Source of the DNA: Lentibacillus amyloliquefaciens
GTDB taxonomy: Bacteria; Bacillota; Bacilli; Bacillales; Amphibacillaceae
Direction: 5' to 3'
DNA: 64,000 nt
Assembly (NCBI RefSeq): GCF_001307805.1
Contig: NZ_CP013862.1
Coordinates: forward strand, 1,860,001-1,924,000
A model generated the notes under the pieces. It did no database searches and had not been told where the DNA came from. It saw nothing but the letters and a program-made list of their open reading frames with translations. Within the stretch, counting starts at the first letter, position 1; each line of letters begins with the position of its first letter. A program made the translations under genes and the position numbers. Positions 46,232 through 55,345 of the stretch are shown in pieces.

Positions 46232-47841
46232 TCTGCAACCTCCTCATCTGTTTTAGGGATATACACCGTAACGATTGTTCCGTCTGGTGTCGCTGCTACT
46301 TCTATTACGCCATTTAATTTATCTACAGTTGATTTAACGTTTGCCAAACCAAAACCTTTCTTGCCTTCAAGACCTTCCTTCTTCATTGAGTACCCAGGCT
46401 GAAAAATCTGCTCTAGGACTTCTTTTTCAATTCCCCTTCCATTATCTGTTACTTCAAAGATAATGTCATTCCCCAAGTCAATGGTTGAGAAAGATACACC
46501 GGGATTAGGATCGGATGATACTTCATCTACAGCATTATCAATTAAATTACCGATTATAATCATCAAGTCACTTGCTTCAATGTGTGAAGGTAATGGGCTT
46601 AAATAACTGTTTTCATCTATATTAAAATCTACTTTCTTTTCAGATGCTTTACCGAATTTACCTATTAGAATAGCTTGCACATTTGTATCTTCTATTTGAT
46701 CAAAAATATGACGGTTTATTTTATCGTGATGATTAATTTCCTGACCAACCATCTCCAACACTTCATCGTACTTCCCTAATTGCAGCATACCATGCAAAAG
46801 GTGCATTTGATTTGAATACTCATGTGTTTGAGCACGCAAGTCATCCGAGTACTGTTTTACCTCGGATAACATATTCAACATTTCGGTAACTTCTGTTTTA
46901 TCTCTGAATGTTGCTACTAACCCTGTAACTTTATCGTTTGTAAGTATCGGAAGTAAATTAACAATCAGTGTCTTATTATTTATAAAAAGCTCCTGATTTA
47001 ATTTACCTTTCTTAGTTTCATATACATTTTGGTAATCAAGATTTGGTAATAAAGAACTAATTGGCTTATTAACATAGGAATGTCCAACATCAAGTAATTT
47101 TTTTGCTGATTCGTTAATGAGCGTCACCATACTATCTCTACTGGTTGCGACGACACCTTCATTCAAAGAAGATAGTAATGTATCTCTATTCCGATACAAT
47201 TCAGCTATTTCCCGTGGTTCATACCCAAAAATTTCTTTCCTGATATGACGAGCAAGTAAATAACCTAAAAGAATCCCAATAACAATCACAGCAATCGAAA
47301 CATATAAAATAATCTCAACTCTATCATAAATAAGAGACCATAGATTTGCCTTTAAGTACCCAACTGTAACAACCCCCTGGACGCTTCCAGTCGATGACAT
47401 AATAGGAGCAATGCCGACTATTGAAGGACCTATAAATTCTTCTGTTTCCATATTATAATAACCGCCAAACACTCGAGCTCTATAACCGGATTTGAATTGC
47501 TGAATTCTGCCAAGGTACTCATCTTTAGGATGCGTTAAGATACGCCCATCTTTATCTTGTACGATTATAAAGTCTGCATCATTTTCCATACTGAATTGAT
47601 CTGTAAGAAATTGTAATGACTGTCTGGATTGCGTTTCCGTCAGCCCTTCAGTAACTGAGGGAAGCAACGATACCGTTCGTGCGGTTTGCATACTCAAATT
47701 ATATTTATTTGAAATAATTTGCTCAATTTTGGAATAGGCAAAAAAGCCAGAGAGAAGAAGTATCAAACCTACAATAACCGCTAAAAGTAAACCAGTGATC
47801 TTGGTTTGCAAAGATACATTAGTTATATTTTTGAACAACAA
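46228..47841 (-). CDS. CitS/DcuS-like sensor histidine kinase
   Basis: A 537-aa kinase. An N-terminal helix (ITGLLLAVIVGLILLLSGFF), an extracellular PAS-like sensor of about 130 residues (FIIVQDKDGRILTHPKDEYL), a second helix (VSIAVIVIGILLGYLLA), a cytoplasmic PAS and the CitA-type kinase. His is in RAQTHEYSNQMHLLHG, with NLIDNAVDEV and EVTDNGRGIEKE for ATP binding. Extracellular PAS domains of this family bind citrate, malate or fumarate. The neighbours suggest a tricarboxylate. Confidence 0.91.
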   Translation of the reverse strand: MLFKNITNVSLQTKITGLLLAVIVGLILLLSGFFAYSKIEQIISNKYNLSMQTARTVSLLPSVTEGLTETQSRQSLQFLTDQFSMENDADFIIVQDKDGRILTHPKDEYLGRIQQFKSGYRARVFGGYYNMETEEFIGPSIVGIAPIMSSTGSVQGVVTVGYLKANLWSLIYDRVEIILYVSIAVIVIGILLGYLLARHIRKEIFGYEPREIAELYRNRDTLLSSLNEGVVATSRDSMVTLINESAKKLLDVGHSYVNKPISSLLPNLDYQNVYETKKGKLNQELFINNKTLIVNLLPILTNDKVTGLVATFRDKTEVTEMLNMLSEVKQYSDDLRAQTHEYSNQMHLLHGMLQLGKYDEVLEMVGQEINHHDKINRHIFDQIEDTNVQAILIGKFGKASEKKVDFNIDENSYLSPLPSHIEASDLMIIIGNLIDNAVDEVSSDPNPGVSFSTIDLGNDIIFEVTDNGRGIEKEVLEQIFQPGYSMKKEGLEGKKGFGLANVKSTVDKLNGVIEVAATPDGTIVTVYIPKTDEEVAE

Positions 47842-48109
47842 ATCTATGCCCCCCTTTTAACAAAAATAAAATACTATATAAAAAGAACCCTTCACATTTA
47901 TACTCTTCAGATTCTATCATAGTTTAAGAGGCTTAAGAATAATTGGTTAAACAATGTCTTTCTGCTATGCTAGAGGTAAAAATATTCTTACAATAGGTGC
48001 GCCCAATATAATAATCCCCGCCTGATTTCAGATATGGTTATCATGGGTTTATGCCCTTATTCTTTTATCTTCCTACTCTCACTTGAACGACTGGCCAACT
48101 ATGAATTCT

Positions 48110-48718
48110 TCACCCTTCCAATCGATAAATCAGAAACCGGTCGTATGGATCGCCATTAAATATGTGTGATAAGTTAATTTCACTTTGCAGTTCAAAAGCG
48201 GTGTTTGTTTTTAAATAGTTCATATACTCGTCCGATCCATAATAGAGTATCAATTCGATAGCCCGTTTATGTTGTTCCGCCGAATGCTCGATATTCTGAA
48301 TCACTTGCTGAAAGATCTCGACAGAAAATGGATTGAAAAAATAGAACCTGTTATCAGCCGGTTCAATTCGATAATCCTCGGCGAAACAGCAATGAAAATG
48401 AATCTTGTCCGAACTTTCCTGTGTCCGGTTCACATAACAATCGCGATTTCTCAGCGCCTCATCATAAAGCATGCTGTTCATTTCGATTCCGGTGACTGTT
48501 ACATTATAAAAATAATAGATAAAAAAGTTCAGTCTTCCTTTTCCGCAGCCGAAATCAACGACGTGATCACTGCTCTTCAATTGATAATTCTGAAACAATT
48601 CCTCCAGGGCATTGTAGGGCGTCGGCTGATAAGGATTATGATACGTGGAATCGGGATAGCCCCTCTGAGTTCCCCTGGTTTTAATATTAAAAAGCTTATC
48701 ATAGTAATATTCTTTCAT
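48110..48718 (-). CDS. Class I SAM-dependent methyltransferase
   Basis: A 202-aa protein with the SAM motif I HVVDFGCGKGRLNFFI (about residues 55-70), an acidic loop VTGIEMNSMLYDEAL and FYFFNPFSVEIFQ where motif IV lies. The acceptor is unknown. It stands alone in the 1.3 kb between the CitS-like gene and the heme module. The 268 bp after the kinase gene start (47842-48109) show no feature. Confidence 0.82.
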   Translation of the reverse strand: MKEYYYDKLFNIKTRGTQRGYPDSTYHNPYQPTPYNALEELFQNYQLKSSDHVVDFGCGKGRLNFFIYYFYNVTVTGIEMNSMLYDEALRNRDCYVNRTQESSDKIHFHCCFAEDYRIEPADNRFYFFNPFSVEIFQQVIQNIEHSAEQHKRAIELILYYGSDEYMNYLKTNTAFELQSEINLSHIFNGDPYDRFLIYRLEG

Positions 48719-48739
48719 GTCTTTGCTCCTTAAAGAGGT

Positions 48740-48883
48740 TGTTCAAAAAGTCCGGTAAAAATGACACGTCGAATTTTTCGTTGGCTTGCTTTTCCATTCC
48801 TCACGTATTAACTGCATATGTTCCGGTACCGGGAGCTTCGCCGCCTCGAACTTCTCGGTCCTTTTCATCCTCTTTTTTGAACA
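48740..48883. repeat. MITE-like dispersed repeat with inverted ends
   Basis: A 144-bp stretch bounded by TGTTCAAAAAG (48740-48750) and CTTTTTTGAACA (48872-48883), its near-perfect inverse. The interior, with TGACACGTCGAATTTTTCG and CTCACGTATTAACTGCATAT, resembles a non-coding repeat I recall from many Bacillaceae genomes. It has no gene. It lies just upstream of the methyltransferase gene. Confidence 0.6.
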
Positions 48884-49143
48884 CGCATTTAAACGGTCAA
48901 TCCGGCATCAAGGATACTATTCACCCTTCCAATTAAATTTTAGCAAAATTTGAAAGTTAATAAAGCCGTTCATTTAATTTTCTTTGCTTCTCTGTTAAAG
49001 ATCTTATATAAGAAGCATCCATGGAAAATCTTTACAACGAAAGCACAATTATGATTCACGTAAACTCCATAATCGCCCCTCCATCGGCTAAGGAGCTTAT
49101 ATATGGTACGATAAAAGGAATAAAGGAACAAAGGAGGTCTATC

Positions 49144-49821
49144 ATGCTTACCATTCTTATCGTTGATGATGATCCGCATATTCGTGAGCTGCTACGTTTT
49201 TATTTACAAAAAGAAAGCTATAAAACAATCGAAGCTGCAGATGGAGAAAAGGCGCAGCAGCTGTTAGAGCAGCATCACATTCATCTGGCGCTTGTTGATA
49301 TTATGATGCCGAATGTGGATGGCTATGAGCTTTGCAGGGAAATCCGGAGCTACTATGATATTCCTGTCCTTATGATAACAGCTAAGGGAGAAATGAAGGA
49401 TAAAGAAACGGCTTTTAAAGCAGGAACCGATGACTATATTACAAAGCCATTTGAACCGAAAGAAGTTCTTTTCCGAATCAAAGCATTGCTTCGGAGGTTT
49501 CGGATGATAAATGAAGAGAATATCCATATTGGAAGTACCACCATAAATCGAAAAAGCTATGAAGTCCAATCTAACGGCAAAACAATTATTTTACCATTAA
49601 AAGAGTTTGAATTACTGGCACAACTGGCTAGTTATCCAAACCGGATATTCTCCCGCGAACAGATAATTGAACTGGTCTGGGGCAATGACTTTGAAGGGAA
49701 TGACCGGACAGTGGACGTACATATTAAACGATTGCGTGAAAGATTCACAGAAGATAGCCATGGCTTTTCAATTCAGACCGTCAGAGGATTGGGATATAAG
49801 CTGACAGTCCACAGCGAATGA
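49144..49821 (+). CDS. hssR: Heme-response regulator HssR
   Basis: A 225-aa OmpR-type regulator. Receiver with DDD (8-10), phospho-acceptor Asp52 in LALVDIMMPNVDG and TDDYITKPFEPKEVLFRIKA, then a winged helix with FEGNDRTVDVHIKRLRERF. The match to HssR is detailed (TDDY.TKPFE, YEG.ERTVDVHIKRLR). ATG at 49144 follows GGAGG, so the longer upstream frame is discarded. The four-gene order hssR-hssS-hrtB-hrtA has the lengths of the staphylococcal genes. Confidence 0.87.
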   Translation: MLTILIVDDDPHIRELLRFYLQKESYKTIEAADGEKAQQLLEQHHIHLALVDIMMPNVDGYELCREIRSYYDIPVLMITAKGEMKDKETAFKAGTDDYITKPFEPKEVLFRIKALLRRFRMINEENIHIGSTTINRKSYEVQSNGKTIILPLKEFELLAQLASYPNRIFSREQIIELVWGNDFEGNDRTVDVHIKRLRERFTEDSHGFSIQTVRGLGYKLTVHSE

Positions 49822-49847
49822 GGAATGATTCGTTCATTTGCTGTTCA

Positions 49848-49974
49848 TTAAATGAATCTTCAATCAGTGGGGGGGTTCTTTCTCCCCCACTGATTGTTAG
49901 ATGAACGAATCGGACATTTAGGGACAGTTAACCGCCGTCCCTGGGCGGATTACTGTCCCTTACATGCGGGATAA
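49848..49974 (+). repeat. Two-hairpin dispersed element, copy C
   Basis: Hairpin 1 is CAATCAGTGGGGG/CCCCCACTGATTG (49861-49873, 49884-49896). The linker TTAGATGAACGAATCGGACA is identical to copy B. Hairpin 2 is GGGACAGT/ACTGTCCC (49921-49928, 49952-49959) with inner CCGCC/GGCGG. The tail is TTACATGCGGGATAAA. It lies between hssR and hssS, inside what should be an operon. Confidence 0.82.
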
Positions 49975-50019
49975 AACTTTTGTACAATGAGTCGGACTTA
50001 GACATTGGAGGCCACCACT

Positions 50020-51396
50020 ATGCGGACACTTTATGTAAGAATTATTGTCACAACAATGGCGATTATGATTGCAAGTGCCATCATCGCTTTTGCGGTGTCG
50101 AATATTTATTATCAGTTTTATTTAAAGCCTGAAAATGACCAAAAAGTGACACATATTACGGAAAACATCGTAGCTACCTATAAGCAAAACAATAATCAGT
50201 CAGTACCCAACTTTTTAACATCGATGGCTGATCTTGGCTATAAATTTCATTTGGTTGATCAACATGGACAAGCGCAGACATTTGGAGAATCGTTTACTTC
50301 AACGGATATGGAAGAAAGTGATGTCGAAGCCGTTTTAAGTGGTGAAACCTATCATGGTATTGCCAATTACCCCTGGAGGCCATTTATAACTGGATTTTTT
50401 GACAATGATTTGGCAAATACAATAGGGGTGCCAATCCAGGTAGATGGGCAGACGTATGCCTTATTTGTTCGTCCTGACACGACACAGCAATTTGGAGAAA
50501 TGCGGATATTCCTCGCAGTTCTGCTTGTATTAACATTGCTTTTCAGTTTTTTAATGGTATTAATCAGCACAAGATTTGTTGTCAAACCAATCAAAAAACT
50601 GACAGAGGCGACAAAGAAGATAGCTGCAGGTAATTATCACCTGAAACTCGATGTGAACAGGCATGATGAAATAGGCCGTCTTGCAAATGATTTTACAAAA
50701 ATGAGTGACAGCCTGGAAAGTACAGAGGAAAAGAGGCAGGAATTTGTCTCAAGTGTCTCCCATGAAATCCAGTCACCACTTACTTCGATTCAAGGATTCT
50801 CCCGAACACTAAGAGAGGAAGACCTGACCGAAGAAGAACGCTCACATTATTTGACGATTATTGAAAAGGAAAGTAAACGATTATCCCTATTAAGTAAACA
50901 ACTGCTTACCCTCTCTTCTTTGGACAGCGAAGCAGATGTGGAGATGGTTCCCTATGATGTGGCGGATCAGTTAAAAGAAGTCGTTCATGCAACTGAATGG
51001 CAATGGCATGAAAAGGAGATCGTCATTGAAATGAATTTATCCCCAACGACAATTGCAGGGGATCCGAAATTACTTCACCAGGTTTGGATGAATTTAGTGG
51101 AAAATGCCATTCGTTATACGGACCCCGGTGGAACAATTACGATTATAACCTTTCGTGATAAAACAGGGACACAGGTCATTGTAGAAGATACGGGAAACGG
51201 CATTGAAAAGGAAAATCTCTCCCAGCTATTTGACAGGTTTTATAAAGTGGATAAAGCAAGAACCGGAACGAAGAACAGTACAGGGCTCGGCCTTTCGATT
51301 GTGAAAAAAATCATCGAATTACATCACGGCACAATCATGGTGGACAGCGATCCTGGAAAAGGTTCAACTTTCACTGTCACCCTGCCAAATAAGTAA
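50020..51396 (+). CDS. hssS: Heme-sensing histidine kinase HssS
   Basis: A 458-aa sensor kinase. Two membrane helices (IIVTTMAIMIASAIIAFAVS and IFLAVLLVLTLLFSFLMVLI) frame an extracellular domain of about 130 residues. HAMP (RFVVKPIKKLTEATKKIAAG), then the H-box SSVSHEIQSPLTSIQGFSRT, N-box MNLVENAIRYTD and G-boxes DTGNGIEKE and GLGLSIVKKI. ATG at 50020 follows GGAGG. Length equals staphylococcal HssS. It should phosphorylate HssR upon heme stress. Confidence 0.87.
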   Translation: MRTLYVRIIVTTMAIMIASAIIAFAVSNIYYQFYLKPENDQKVTHITENIVATYKQNNNQSVPNFLTSMADLGYKFHLVDQHGQAQTFGESFTSTDMEESDVEAVLSGETYHGIANYPWRPFITGFFDNDLANTIGVPIQVDGQTYALFVRPDTTQQFGEMRIFLAVLLVLTLLFSFLMVLISTRFVVKPIKKLTEATKKIAAGNYHLKLDVNRHDEIGRLANDFTKMSDSLESTEEKRQEFVSSVSHEIQSPLTSIQGFSRTLREEDLTEEERSHYLTIIEKESKRLSLLSKQLLTLSSLDSEADVEMVPYDVADQLKEVVHATEWQWHEKEIVIEMNLSPTTIAGDPKLLHQVWMNLVENAIRYTDPGGTITIITFRDKTGTQVIVEDTGNGIEKENLSQLFDRFYKVDKARTGTKNSTGLGLSIVKKIIELHHGTIMVDSDPGKGSTFTVTLPNK

Positions 51397-51402
51397 TCAT
51401 TT

Positions 51403-51433
51403 ATTCATCTTCTGTTCATATTCCATTCGTATA
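51403..51433 (+). promoter_or_regulatory. HssR-type direct repeat, three half-sites
   Basis: ATTCATCTT-CT-GTTCATATT-CC-ATTCGTATA: three 9-nt half-sites spaced by 2 nt (period 11) just before hrtB. The known staphylococcal HssR box is GTTCATATT-N2-GTTCATATT. The central unit is identical, and the flanking ones keep the TTC/TAT core. Confidence 0.75.
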
Positions 51434-51465
51434 CTTAACATATGGAAAGAACAGGAGTGATAAAA

Positions 51466-52530
51466 ATGTTTCTTGCAATAAGGGAATTACTTTATGCGAA
51501 ATTCCGATATGTATTGATTGGCCTGATTATGGTCTTGATAACGTTGCTGATTTTTATTATTTCGGGACTTGCGCAGGGTTTGTCGGCAGATAATGCATCG
51601 GCCATTCAAGATTTAAAGGCCGATTATATCCTGATTGACCCGGATGCTGAGCTGGAGATGACTAAATCGTTTATCCCGCACGAAGCGCATGAAGAGGTGG
51701 CTGAAATAGATGGTGTAAAGGAAGCCGCTCCTTTGTCGATTCGAATGATGAATGCAGCTGTAAACAATACAGAACAAAATGAGGATGTCGCCTTATTTGT
51801 TACGGAAGCAGATGGGATGCTGATGCCATCTGTCAGTGAAGGAGAAAAAATTGAAAGTCAAAATGAAGTAATAGTCGATGATTCCTTGAAACGAGAAGGC
51901 GTAAAAATTGGAGATACATTGGAATTTGGCGAAAACAGTGTGTTTACAATTGCCGGTTTCACCGAGAATCAGCGGTACAGTCATACATCGGTCGTCTATA
52001 TGGATGGCGGTGAGTCAGAGAACATCAACGCTGTCACTATTCAGGCAGATGAAGCAAATATTGATGAAATTAGAAATAAATTAGGAAGCACCTATGATGT
52101 CGTTACCAAAGATGAAGCACTTCAGGGAATTCCCAGCTATTCCCAGGAACAAGGCTCACTGAACATGATGATTATCTTCATGTTTGTTATCGCAGCGTTT
52201 GTCCTTGCAGCATTTTTCTATGTGATCACATTACAAAAACGTGACCAATTTGGTGTATTAAAGGCATTAGGTGCTAAAACTTCCTACCTTTTAAAAAACT
52301 TAGTCAGCCAGGTTGTGCTCATTTCCTTCGTTTGCATTGTCGCCGCGATTGGGCTGACATTGGGAGTCGAAGCTCTGTTGCCTGAGGACATGCCGTTTCT
52401 GCTGACTGCTGATGAGATGCTGCAGACCTCTATATTGATTTTAATCGTATCAATTATTGGTGCGCTGGTATCACTTTTTCAAGTTGTAAAAATAGACCCG
52501 GTTGAAGCTATTGAGGGGGCAGGAAAATGA
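51466..52530 (+). CDS. hrtB: Heme efflux ABC permease HrtB
   Basis: A 354-aa MacB/FtsX-like permease. One N-terminal helix (YVLIGLIMVLITLLIFIISG), an extracellular domain of about 190 residues and three C-terminal helices. SGLAQGLSADNA and PLNMMI-like LNMMIIFMFVIAAFVLAAFF and KIDPVEAIEGA follow HrtB closely. ATG at 51466 after AGGAGTG. It removes toxic heme from the membrane with HrtA. The stop overlaps the hrtA start by 4 bp. Confidence 0.88.
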   Translation: MFLAIRELLYAKFRYVLIGLIMVLITLLIFIISGLAQGLSADNASAIQDLKADYILIDPDAELEMTKSFIPHEAHEEVAEIDGVKEAAPLSIRMMNAAVNNTEQNEDVALFVTEADGMLMPSVSEGEKIESQNEVIVDDSLKREGVKIGDTLEFGENSVFTIAGFTENQRYSHTSVVYMDGGESENINAVTIQADEANIDEIRNKLGSTYDVVTKDEALQGIPSYSQEQGSLNMMIIFMFVIAAFVLAAFFYVITLQKRDQFGVLKALGAKTSYLLKNLVSQVVLISFVCIVAAIGLTLGVEALLPEDMPFLLTADEMLQTSILILIVSIIGALVSLFQVVKIDPVEAIEGAGK

Positions 52531-53186
52531 CACTTGTAATGGAGAACGTATCAAAAGTATATAAAGACGGTCCTAAAGAATTCAAAGCAGTGGATCATGT
52601 ATCGCTGAAAGTGAAACAAGGCGAATTCATTGCGATAATCGGACCATCAGGTTCTGGAAAAAGCACCATGCTTTCAATTGCCGGAGCACTGTTGTCACCA
52701 ACAAACGGGAAAATTTTACTTGATGGCGAAAACATCGAAGAACTTTCACCTAAAAAAGTAACCAAACGAAGACTGGAGAAGATTGGCTTTGTCTTTCAAG
52801 CAGCTAATCTAATACCGTACCTCAAAGTGAAGGATCAGCTGAATGTCATTAATGTGATTGCAAAAAATAAGGGTCAGGCAAGAGGCAAAGATTTATTAAG
52901 GCATTTTGGTCTTGCCCACCGGACAAATAATTATCCGAGTGAACTTTCTGGTGGTGAACGTCAGCGGGTGGCCATCAGCCGCGCATTGATTAATGACCCG
53001 AAACTCATTCTTGCAGATGAACCAACCGCAAGTCTGGACTCCAAACGGGGCCGTGAAGTCGTCGAAATGCTTGCAGCTGAAATCAAAAATCGCGGCAAAG
53101 CAGGCATTATGGTCACACATGATGAACGTGTGCTGGATGTATGTGATCGGGTTGTTGAAATTCGTGATGGCCGGTTGGAAAACTGA
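52527..53186 (+). CDS. hrtA: Heme efflux ABC ATPase HrtA
   Basis: A 219-aa ATPase of the LolD/MacB group. Walker A GPSGSGKST, Q-loop FVFQAANLIPYLKV, signature LSGGERQRVAISRAL, Walker B LILADEPTASLDSKRG and H-loop MVTHDERV. PYLKV and ADEPTASLD agree with HrtA. Last gene of the heme-stress operon, with a hairpin at 53256-53287 behind it. Confidence 0.88.
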   Translation: MTLVMENVSKVYKDGPKEFKAVDHVSLKVKQGEFIAIIGPSGSGKSTMLSIAGALLSPTNGKILLDGENIEELSPKKVTKRRLEKIGFVFQAANLIPYLKVKDQLNVINVIAKNKGQARGKDLLRHFGLAHRTNNYPSELSGGERQRVAISRALINDPKLILADEPTASLDSKRGREVVEMLAAEIKNRGKAGIMVTHDERVLDVCDRVVEIRDGRLEN

Positions 53187-53255
53187 TTAACTTTGAATTT
53201 CAAGCTTCACCGCATTTATTGCACCTCTTTTTCTGAAATTTATGCTTAACTAATA

Positions 53256-53287
53256 AGACTGACCTCTTCATCTCCTGAGGTCAGTCT
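53256..53287 (+). terminator. Hairpin after hrtA
   Basis: AGACTGACCTC and GAGGTCAGTCT form a perfect 11-bp stem around a 10-nt loop, 70 bp past the stop, but without a clear T run. Confidence 0.6.
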
Positions 53288-53357
53288 CACTGGTTACATC
53301 TATTGAATATCACTGCACTTGCCTATAGAGTGATATCAGCTCGTATGAAACACTTAT

Positions 53358-54341
53358 TTACTCATATTCCTTTTCAGACGTCTTCGTGCTTCTCACCGTG
53401 TCAATCGGACGGACAAACTCTTCAATTTGCTCACGCTTCGGTTCCAGCTTTGGTGGCAATGCCAATTTTTCACCCAATGTTTCATAAGGTTCATCACCCA
53501 TAAATCCCGGTCCGTCTGTTGCAAATTCGAATAAAATTTGCGGAGCGACCGGCACATACAACGATTCGAAATAAAAACGGTTCACATAACCGGATGTTCG
53601 GAAACCGAATTCGTCCATCCGCTTAATCCATTCTTCCAGAACAGACCGGTCTTCAACACGGAACGCGGAGTGGTGTACCGTTCCATAGCCTTGTTGCGCA
53701 TTCGGCAGGACAGTATTATATTCAACCACTACACGTGCGCCATTACCGCCTTTACCAACTTCAAACAAGTGGTGGTCATCTTCCTGGTCAATCTCTTTAA
53801 ACTGAAGCACTTTTTCCATCATTTCTTTAAAATGGTCGAAATTAGCGATGCGCACATGGATCGGCCCGAGTCCGGTTATCGCATACTCCAGTGGAATCGG
53901 CCCGTTCTGCCATGGCGTTCCCGGTTCCACGCCTTCATTGTTTTCATCCGAAACCAGCTGATACTTCTGATCATCAAAGTCGGAAAATGAAAGTGTTTTG
54001 ACCCCAAATTCTTCTTTTATGCCGTCATGCTGCACGTCAAGACGGTCAAAACGTTTCACCCAGTAGTCCAGCGCCGCATCGCTCGGTACGCGAAATGCTG
54101 TTTTGGCTATCTCATTTGTGCCATGGGTCCCTTGTGGAATTCCCGGAAAATCAAAGAACGTCATATCTGTTCCCGGATTCCCTTTATCATCAGCAAAAAA
54201 TAGATGATAGGTCCGGATATCATCCTGATTAACCGTCTTCTTAACCAGACGCATGCCGAGTACATACGTAAAAAATTCGTAATTCTTTTCCGCACTGCTT
54301 GTAATGGCAGTAACGTGATGCATTCCTTTTATACCATTCAT
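53358..54341 (-). CDS. Ring-cleaving dioxygenase (MhqO-like glyoxalase fold)
   Basis: A 327-aa protein with two vicinal-oxygen-chelate modules. Metal-ligand candidates are His in KGMHHVTAITSSAEKNYEFF, His in GTVHHSAFRVEDR and Glu in QILFEFATDGPGF. Relatives in Bacillaceae (MhqO, MhqA, MhqE) are induced by hydroquinones and catechols and are thought to open such rings with Fe(II). Single gene, ATG at 54341 behind TATGGAGGTATTGTC. Confidence 0.87.
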   Translation of the reverse strand: MNGIKGMHHVTAITSSAEKNYEFFTYVLGMRLVKKTVNQDDIRTYHLFFADDKGNPGTDMTFFDFPGIPQGTHGTNEIAKTAFRVPSDAALDYWVKRFDRLDVQHDGIKEEFGVKTLSFSDFDDQKYQLVSDENNEGVEPGTPWQNGPIPLEYAITGLGPIHVRIANFDHFKEMMEKVLQFKEIDQEDDHHLFEVGKGGNGARVVVEYNTVLPNAQQGYGTVHHSAFRVEDRSVLEEWIKRMDEFGFRTSGYVNRFYFESLYVPVAPQILFEFATDGPGFMGDEPYETLGEKLALPPKLEPKREQIEEFVRPIDTVRSTKTSEKEYE

Positions 54342-54571
54342 GACAATACCTCCATATCATCAAATCAATAAGTTTGAATTCATTTATCTTTAATTCAAAC
54401 TAAATATAGTACATCACCCTGCCTTCTGTCAATTTATACGTTTTTAAGCCAGGTTCTTTTCGTAAATATTGCCACCCTTAATCTGGCATTGACGTTCTGC
54501 ATATTGAATGTTGAAACCCAAGATAAAAGAGTTTGGCGGGATTTTTTCACTATGGCAGAAAACGATACTAA

Positions 54572-54691
54572 GCTGCGGAAAAATGCGACACTCCTGCGGG
54601 AAAGGAGCAGTCTGAAGACCCCGCAGTGAGCGGTCTTTGCGAGCGAGGAGGCTGAAGCGTTCCCCGCGGAAAGGGAGTATTTTTCCGCAGC
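54572..54691. repeat. GC-rich Bacillaceae dispersed repeat
   Basis: Bounded by GCTGCGGAAAAAT (54572-54584) and its perfect inverse ATTTTTCCGCAGC (54679-54691). The interior ACTCCTGCGGGAAAGGAGC, GACCCCGCAGTGAGCGGTC and CCCCGCGGAAAGGGAGT is the known pattern of a non-coding element found in many copies in Bacillaceae. It shows no gene. An open frame of 107 codons through it is spurious. Confidence 0.75.
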
Positions 54692-54731
54692 GACGAACCT
54701 AGTACTCAACCCCCCTGGATTTTGTGTCAAA

Positions 54732-54785
54732 AACAAAAAACCGATGCTTCTCATCATTTAATCTAAAAATGAGATTCGCATCGGC
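54732..54785 (-). terminator. Terminator after the secreted protein gene
   Basis: Minus strand CCGATGC..TCTCAT and ATGAGA.GCATCGG pair, followed by TTTTTTG. It lies 17 bp past the stop of the gene at 54802-55194. Confidence 0.85.
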
Positions 54786-54801
54786 CAAACGCAAACGTTA
54801 G

Positions 54802-55194
54802 TCAGGCATCGATAACCCCTTTGAATATCATGCCCTGGTCAAGATCAATCACCTTAAGCATTTTACTGTCCTTTTCAAAAACACTTTTAAATTGTGCTTG
54901 ACCATACTCATCTTTTAAGATGATTATTCGTATGTCCGAATTGTTTTCCACAACCTGCATCTGGTAATCATCCGAGTCCACTTGCTCATCTAATATGTCA
55001 CTTTCTGGATACATGCCGACAGAAAAATCATCCCTCGGCACATGCGTGTCGCGTTTTTCTGTTTGTGCTATTTTGGTATTTGATTCTGATTCTTGTTCGT
55101 TTATTGCGCCGCCGGTCATATTCGCAGCATCAGTTCCAACTGCTGAAGCAATTAACAAAGCTCCTGCAGCTGAACTCATAAACAGTGATTTCAT
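54802..55194 (-). CDS. Secreted hypothetical protein, 130 aa
   Basis: Signal peptide MKSLFMSSAAGALLIASAVG with likely cleavage after TDA (DAANMT). The mature part is acidic, with an unstructured Glu/Ser/Lys-rich segment and a compact C-terminal part (DIRIIILKDEYGQAQFKSVF, MLKVIDLDQGMIFKGVI) that looks like a small beta domain. No family is recognised. Own ribosome site (AAAGGGG) and own terminator. Possibly an envelope or spore-related protein. Confidence 0.7.
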   Translation of the reverse strand: MKSLFMSSAAGALLIASAVGTDAANMTGGAINEQESESNTKIAQTEKRDTHVPRDDFSVGMYPESDILDEQVDSDDYQMQVVENNSDIRIIILKDEYGQAQFKSVFEKDSKMLKVIDLDQGMIFKGVIDA

Positions 55195-55345
55195 CCTAAT
55201 ACCCCTTTCCTTATGCGGGCTACAATCAGAATAACTATAGATTGTGATAAAAGGATTGGAGAATCATTAGAAATCACTGAGAAATTAGTGGAAAATTTAC
55301 GGCAGACTTGTAATCATTCTGTTATATCGTTGCGTCAGCCTAACC

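Noticed and set aside
54434..54757. Minus-strand open frame of 107 codons
   Set aside because: It runs through the GC-rich Bacillaceae repeat and a terminator, has no ribosome site and a composition typical of translated repeat DNA.
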